From RH-AL1 sp965214415 (GTDB taxonomy: Bacteria > Pseudomonadota > Alphaproteobacteria > Rhizobiales > Beijerinckiaceae): a stretch of 64,000 nt of DNA. The notes beneath the pieces were generated by a model, which ran no database searches, had not been told where the DNA came from, and saw only the letters and a list, made by a program, of their open reading frames with translations. The stretch is from NCBI GenBank assembly GCA_965214415.1, contig CBDCBQ010000003.1, forward strand, positions 868,001 through 932,000, read 5' to 3'. Within the stretch, counting starts at the first letter, position 1, and each line of letters opens with the position of its first letter. Below are positions 59,013 to 64,000 of the stretch, piece after piece. A program made the position numbers and the translations under genes.

Positions 59013-59254
59013 TCGCCACCGTAGAGGGTCGCGCGCCAGCTCCATCCGCCGCAGCCGGCCATGACACCATCCTCTTCCACGACGAGGTAGGTACCGTCCG
59101 TCACGAGATGCGTGTCGAGGCCCATGATGGCGCGGCTCGCCGCGACCTGGGCCGGTGACAGGAAATCGGAGTGAAGCGTGTCGATGGCGAGCGCCATCAG
59201 CGAGCGGAGCGACGCGAGGTCGGCTTCGGTGGCGTCGCGGACCGCGAACGTCAT
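59010..59254 (-). pseudogene. GNAT acetyltransferase, C-terminal half missing
   Basis: An ATG at 59254 with GCGAGG upstream opens MTFAVRDATEADLASLRSLM then FLSPAQVAASRAIMGLDTHL ... VVEEDGVMAGCGGWSWRATL then YGGDHS, the N-terminal half of a GNAT acetyltransferase. The acetyl-CoA-binding Q/RxxGxG motif should come next but the frame runs into the toxin gene on the other strand and ends without homology. The toxin-antitoxin module probably inserted here and removed the rest. Confidence 0.7.
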
Positions 59255-59431
59255 GTCCTCGCTCTCATCGCGGAATGGTGGAACGTGGCCTCGGACGCGC
59301 CGAGACCGCCGTCGAGCTGGAGCAAACGAAACAGGGCACGAGGCACGCGAGAGCTGTCGGATTGACGGCTCGATAGCAAAAATAGCGCAATCGATGTTAT
59401 CGAAGACTGACACCGCGTTGGAGCAATCGCC

Positions 59432-59683
59432 GTGAACGTTTCGATCGGACAACGTTGGCAGGGCTTTGTCGATCAGGTCGTGAAAGACGGCCGCTACGGC
59501 TCCGCCAGCGAGGTCGTCCGAGAAGGGCTGCGGCTGGTCGAGGAGCGTGAGGCGAGGTTGTCGGCCCTTCGCGCCACCTTGGACGCGTCGATCGCCCAGG
59601 GGGGCGGGGTGACGGACGAGGAACTCGACGCGGCTCTCGCCGAGAAAGCCGCCGAGCTGAGGGCGCGTGGGTCGGGTGCGTGA
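59432..59683 (+). CDS. ParD-type antitoxin
   Basis: An 83-aa ribbon-helix-helix antitoxin: MNVSIGQRWQGFVDQVVKDG then RYGSASEVVREGLRLVEERE is the ParD core, and a C-terminal helix-rich tail (DEELDAALAEKAAELRARG) binds the toxin. GTG start at 59432, with GGAG about 10 nt upstream. The toxin follows with a 4-nt overlap but is frameshifted. Confidence 0.85.
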   Translation: MNVSIGQRWQGFVDQVVKDGRYGSASEVVREGLRLVEEREARLSALRATLDASIAQGGGVTDEELDAALAEKAAELRARGSGA

Positions 59684-59996
59684 GGCGTGCGACGTTCCTC
59701 GCGCCGGTCCGCGCCGACCTCGTCGCGATCCTGACGTATGTCGCGGACGAGAGCGGCAGTGTCTCGCTCGGCGAAGCCTTCGTGCAAAAGATGAGAGCAC
59801 ACTGCCGCAAGCTTGCGTCGTTCGAGACCATGGTCGGACGTCCGCGCCCCGAGCTTCGTGCCCCAATATCCGCAGCGTCCCTTTCCGAAATTACGTGATC
59901 TTCTTTCGCTATTCGACCGACCGCTTCGAGGTCGTGAACATCGTCGAACGCCACCGCGACATCGACGCTCATTTCGATGAAAACGATCCCGTCTAG
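59680..59996 (+). pseudogene. ParE-type toxin with one frameshift
   Basis: MRRATFLAPVRADLVAILTY ... AHCRKLASFETMVGRPRPEL is in one frame, and NIRSVPFRNYVIFFRYSTDR then FEVVNIVERHRDIDAHF in the next. A single indel near 59860 separates GRPRPELR from NIRS. Restored, it matches ParE toxins along its whole length. The partner antitoxin is intact. Confidence 0.82.
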
Positions 59997-60098
59997 AACG
60001 CGCGCTTTTACACCAGGATCGGGCCCGAAAACCTAGCCTTTCCCGCGACCCTTCGCTAGGGTCCGCCCAACCTCCAAATCCCTTAGAGACTCAGACCC

Positions 60099-62894
<2,796 letters not shown>

Positions 62895-62928
62895 GACGGC
62901 CGTTGAGTGGAGCGCCGCCAAGCCTCGA

Positions 62929-63285
62929 TCAGTGGGCGACGTAGATGACGCAGCCGACGAACGCATTGTAGGCGAAGCCGAGCGGGCAGGACGGCAGGAT
63001 GCCGCTGAGCAGGCCCTTGGGGAGCTTGCTTGTGTCGATCGCTTCGCCCGTCACCGGCGATCGCTCGACGACCTGCTCCTTCTGACCCGCGAGCCTGCGC
63101 TGGTTGTCGAGGATCTCTCGCTGCTGCTGCAGGATCAGCCGGCGCTGGCGCGCGATCTGCCGCTGTTCCTGCGTGGCGTTCTGAGCCGCGACCGGCGTGA
63201 CCGCCAGCGTGGTTGCCATGCCGACCGACGCGATTTCCGCCACGAGAATGGCGAATGCCGCGAACGTGTGTGCTGCATGTTTCAT
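62929..63285 (-). CDS. Small exported protein with Gln/Arg-rich helix
   Basis: A 118-aa protein. Signal peptide (FAAFAILVAEIASVGMATTL) likely ends near VAA-Q at residue ~35. A Gln/Arg-rich helical stretch follows (EQRQIARQRRLILQQQREIL), perhaps a coiled coil, then a C-terminal GILPSCPLGFAYNAFVGCVI with two Cys. I do not recognise the family. GGAGG lies 8 nt before the ATG at 63285, choosing it over longer frames. Possibly periplasmic or envelope-associated. Confidence 0.7.
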   Translation of the reverse strand: MKHAAHTFAAFAILVAEIASVGMATTLAVTPVAAQNATQEQRQIARQRRLILQQQREILDNQRRLAGQKEQVVERSPVTGEAIDTSKLPKGLLSGILPSCPLGFAYNAFVGCVIYVAH

Positions 63286-63422
63286 GAGACCGTCCTCCAC
63301 GGTTTTCAATGCCGTCATTGGTTCAAAGCCGAACCACATGCGTAGAGGAGCGTTTTTCTCGTGAACGATTCCTGAATGGTGGGACACGAAACGGTGAAGC
63401 CGGCGCGGCTCTGCCGACGCGA

Positions 63423-63911
63423 TCACGCCCGCAGCAGATCCTCCAGGTCCAGCCGATCATTCATCATCGCCAGCCCGCCGGCGGCGTCGCGCGGCCAGTC
63501 CGCCTCCGGCTTGTCCCAAGTGAGCTCGACGCCATTGCCGTCGGGATCGCGCAGGTAGAGCGCCTCGCTGACCCCGTGGTCGGCCGAGCCGTCGAGCGGG
63601 ATGCCGGCGGCGCGCACGCGGCGCAGCGCGTCGGCGAGGTCGGCGCGGGTCGGGTAGATGAAGGCGGCGTGGTAGAGGCCGGTCGTTCCCGGCGCGGGCG
63701 CGGCGCCGCCGCGGCTCTCCCACGTGTTCAGCCCAAGGTGGTGATGGTAGCCGCCCGCCGACAGAAACGCGGCCGACGCGCCGCGTTGCGTGACCTCGAA
63801 GCCGAGCACGTCGCGATAGAAGCCGAGCGCCCGGTCGAGGTCGGCGACCTTCAGGTGGACGTGCCCGACCCTGGTTCCGGCGGCGACGGGGGGATTGCAG
63901 TCGGTGGACAT
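63423..63911 (-). CDS. VOC family protein (CatE/glyoxalase-like)
   Basis: A 162-aa VOC enzyme. VGHVHLKVADLDRALGFYRD with the first His ligand, GGYHHHLGLNTWESRG and LYHAAFIYPTRADL with a central His, and ALYLRDPDGNGVELTWDKPE with the Glu ligand give a complete metal site. This pattern is common to catechol-2,3-dioxygenase-like proteins. The reaction is not known. GGAG precedes the ATG by ~7 nt. No partner genes seen. Confidence 0.88.
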   Translation of the reverse strand: MSTDCNPPVAAGTRVGHVHLKVADLDRALGFYRDVLGFEVTQRGASAAFLSAGGYHHHLGLNTWESRGGAAPAPGTTGLYHAAFIYPTRADLADALRRVRAAGIPLDGSADHGVSEALYLRDPDGNGVELTWDKPEADWPRDAAGGLAMMNDRLDLEDLLRA

Positions 63912-64000
63912 GCGATCTCCTTGCGGCCAGGCCGTCGCATCGCATCATCGCTCATCGTGCGGCGCGAGAAAAGCTAGTGTAAAGAGCGGCGTTTCCGCCG

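Overview
This 64 kb window is GC-rich chromosomal DNA from an alphaproteobacterium, most likely of the order Hyphomicrobiales (Rhizobiales). The evidence is gene content: a class II glutamine synthetase next to a class I enzyme, a surE-pcm pair, a DUF1289 protein, propionyl-CoA carboxylase plus methylmalonyl-CoA epimerase, and separate parE and gyrA genes. The genus cannot be settled from the sequence alone. No rRNA, tRNA, CRISPR array, prophage or complete insertion sequence is visible.

Layout. 1-4.5 kb: end of a Liv-type ABC transporter and its binding protein, a YaiI/DUF188 protein, two small paralogous secreted proteins framed by RNA hairpins, and a DUF1289 protein. 4.5-13 kb: PEP carboxylase, then pccB and pccA around an oppositely oriented unknown gene. 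13-17 kb: a nickel-pincer-cofactor operon (larC-larE-larB) followed by a Tat-exported aldo/keto reductase. 17-29 kb: a quinone-oxidoreductase-like gene, serS, a VapD module, surE-pcm, methylmalonyl-CoA epimerase, a Hint-domain protein, a DUF721 protein with pentapeptide repeats, mutY and parE (topoisomerase IV). 29-37.5 kb: a glycosyltransferase, then a nitrogen hub (glnA, glnII, glsA, PII) with two good -24/-12 sigma-54 promoter candidates, then sseA and cysK. 37.7-41 kb: an SDR, a DJ-1/PfpI gene overlapping an ABM-VOC fusion gene, and a short BLUF photoreceptor. 41.5-49.5 kb: an ABC transporter of the NitT/TauT type, then an acyl-AMP ligase, acyl carrier protein, AlgX/AlgJ-like SGNH protein, methyltransferase and GH25 lipoprotein. 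49.5-64 kb: YafQ-type toxin-antitoxin modules, an M23 peptidase, plsY-dprA, an alcohol dehydrogenase, DUF72, recG, ParDE, gyrA and a VOC protein.

How parts fit together. PccA, PccB and methylmalonyl-CoA epimerase take propionyl-CoA towards succinyl-CoA (mutase not in the window), and PEP carboxylase also feeds oxaloacetate. GlnA and GlnII make glutamine, GlsA breaks it down, and PII senses nitrogen status. The glnII and glnB-glsA units look NtrC/sigma-54 controlled.

The most striking theme is the spacer content. At least eight toxin-antitoxin loci or fragments sit between housekeeping genes. In the recognisable pairs the toxin is usually frameshifted or truncated while the antitoxin stays open. 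A second theme is short repeats inside genes: 15-bp tandem repeats in the aldo/keto reductase and DUF721 genes, a 24-bp duplication in dprA, and palindromic elements within or at the ends of recG, mutY and an alcohol dehydrogenase gene. Function assignments rest on reading motifs by eye. No database search was run.
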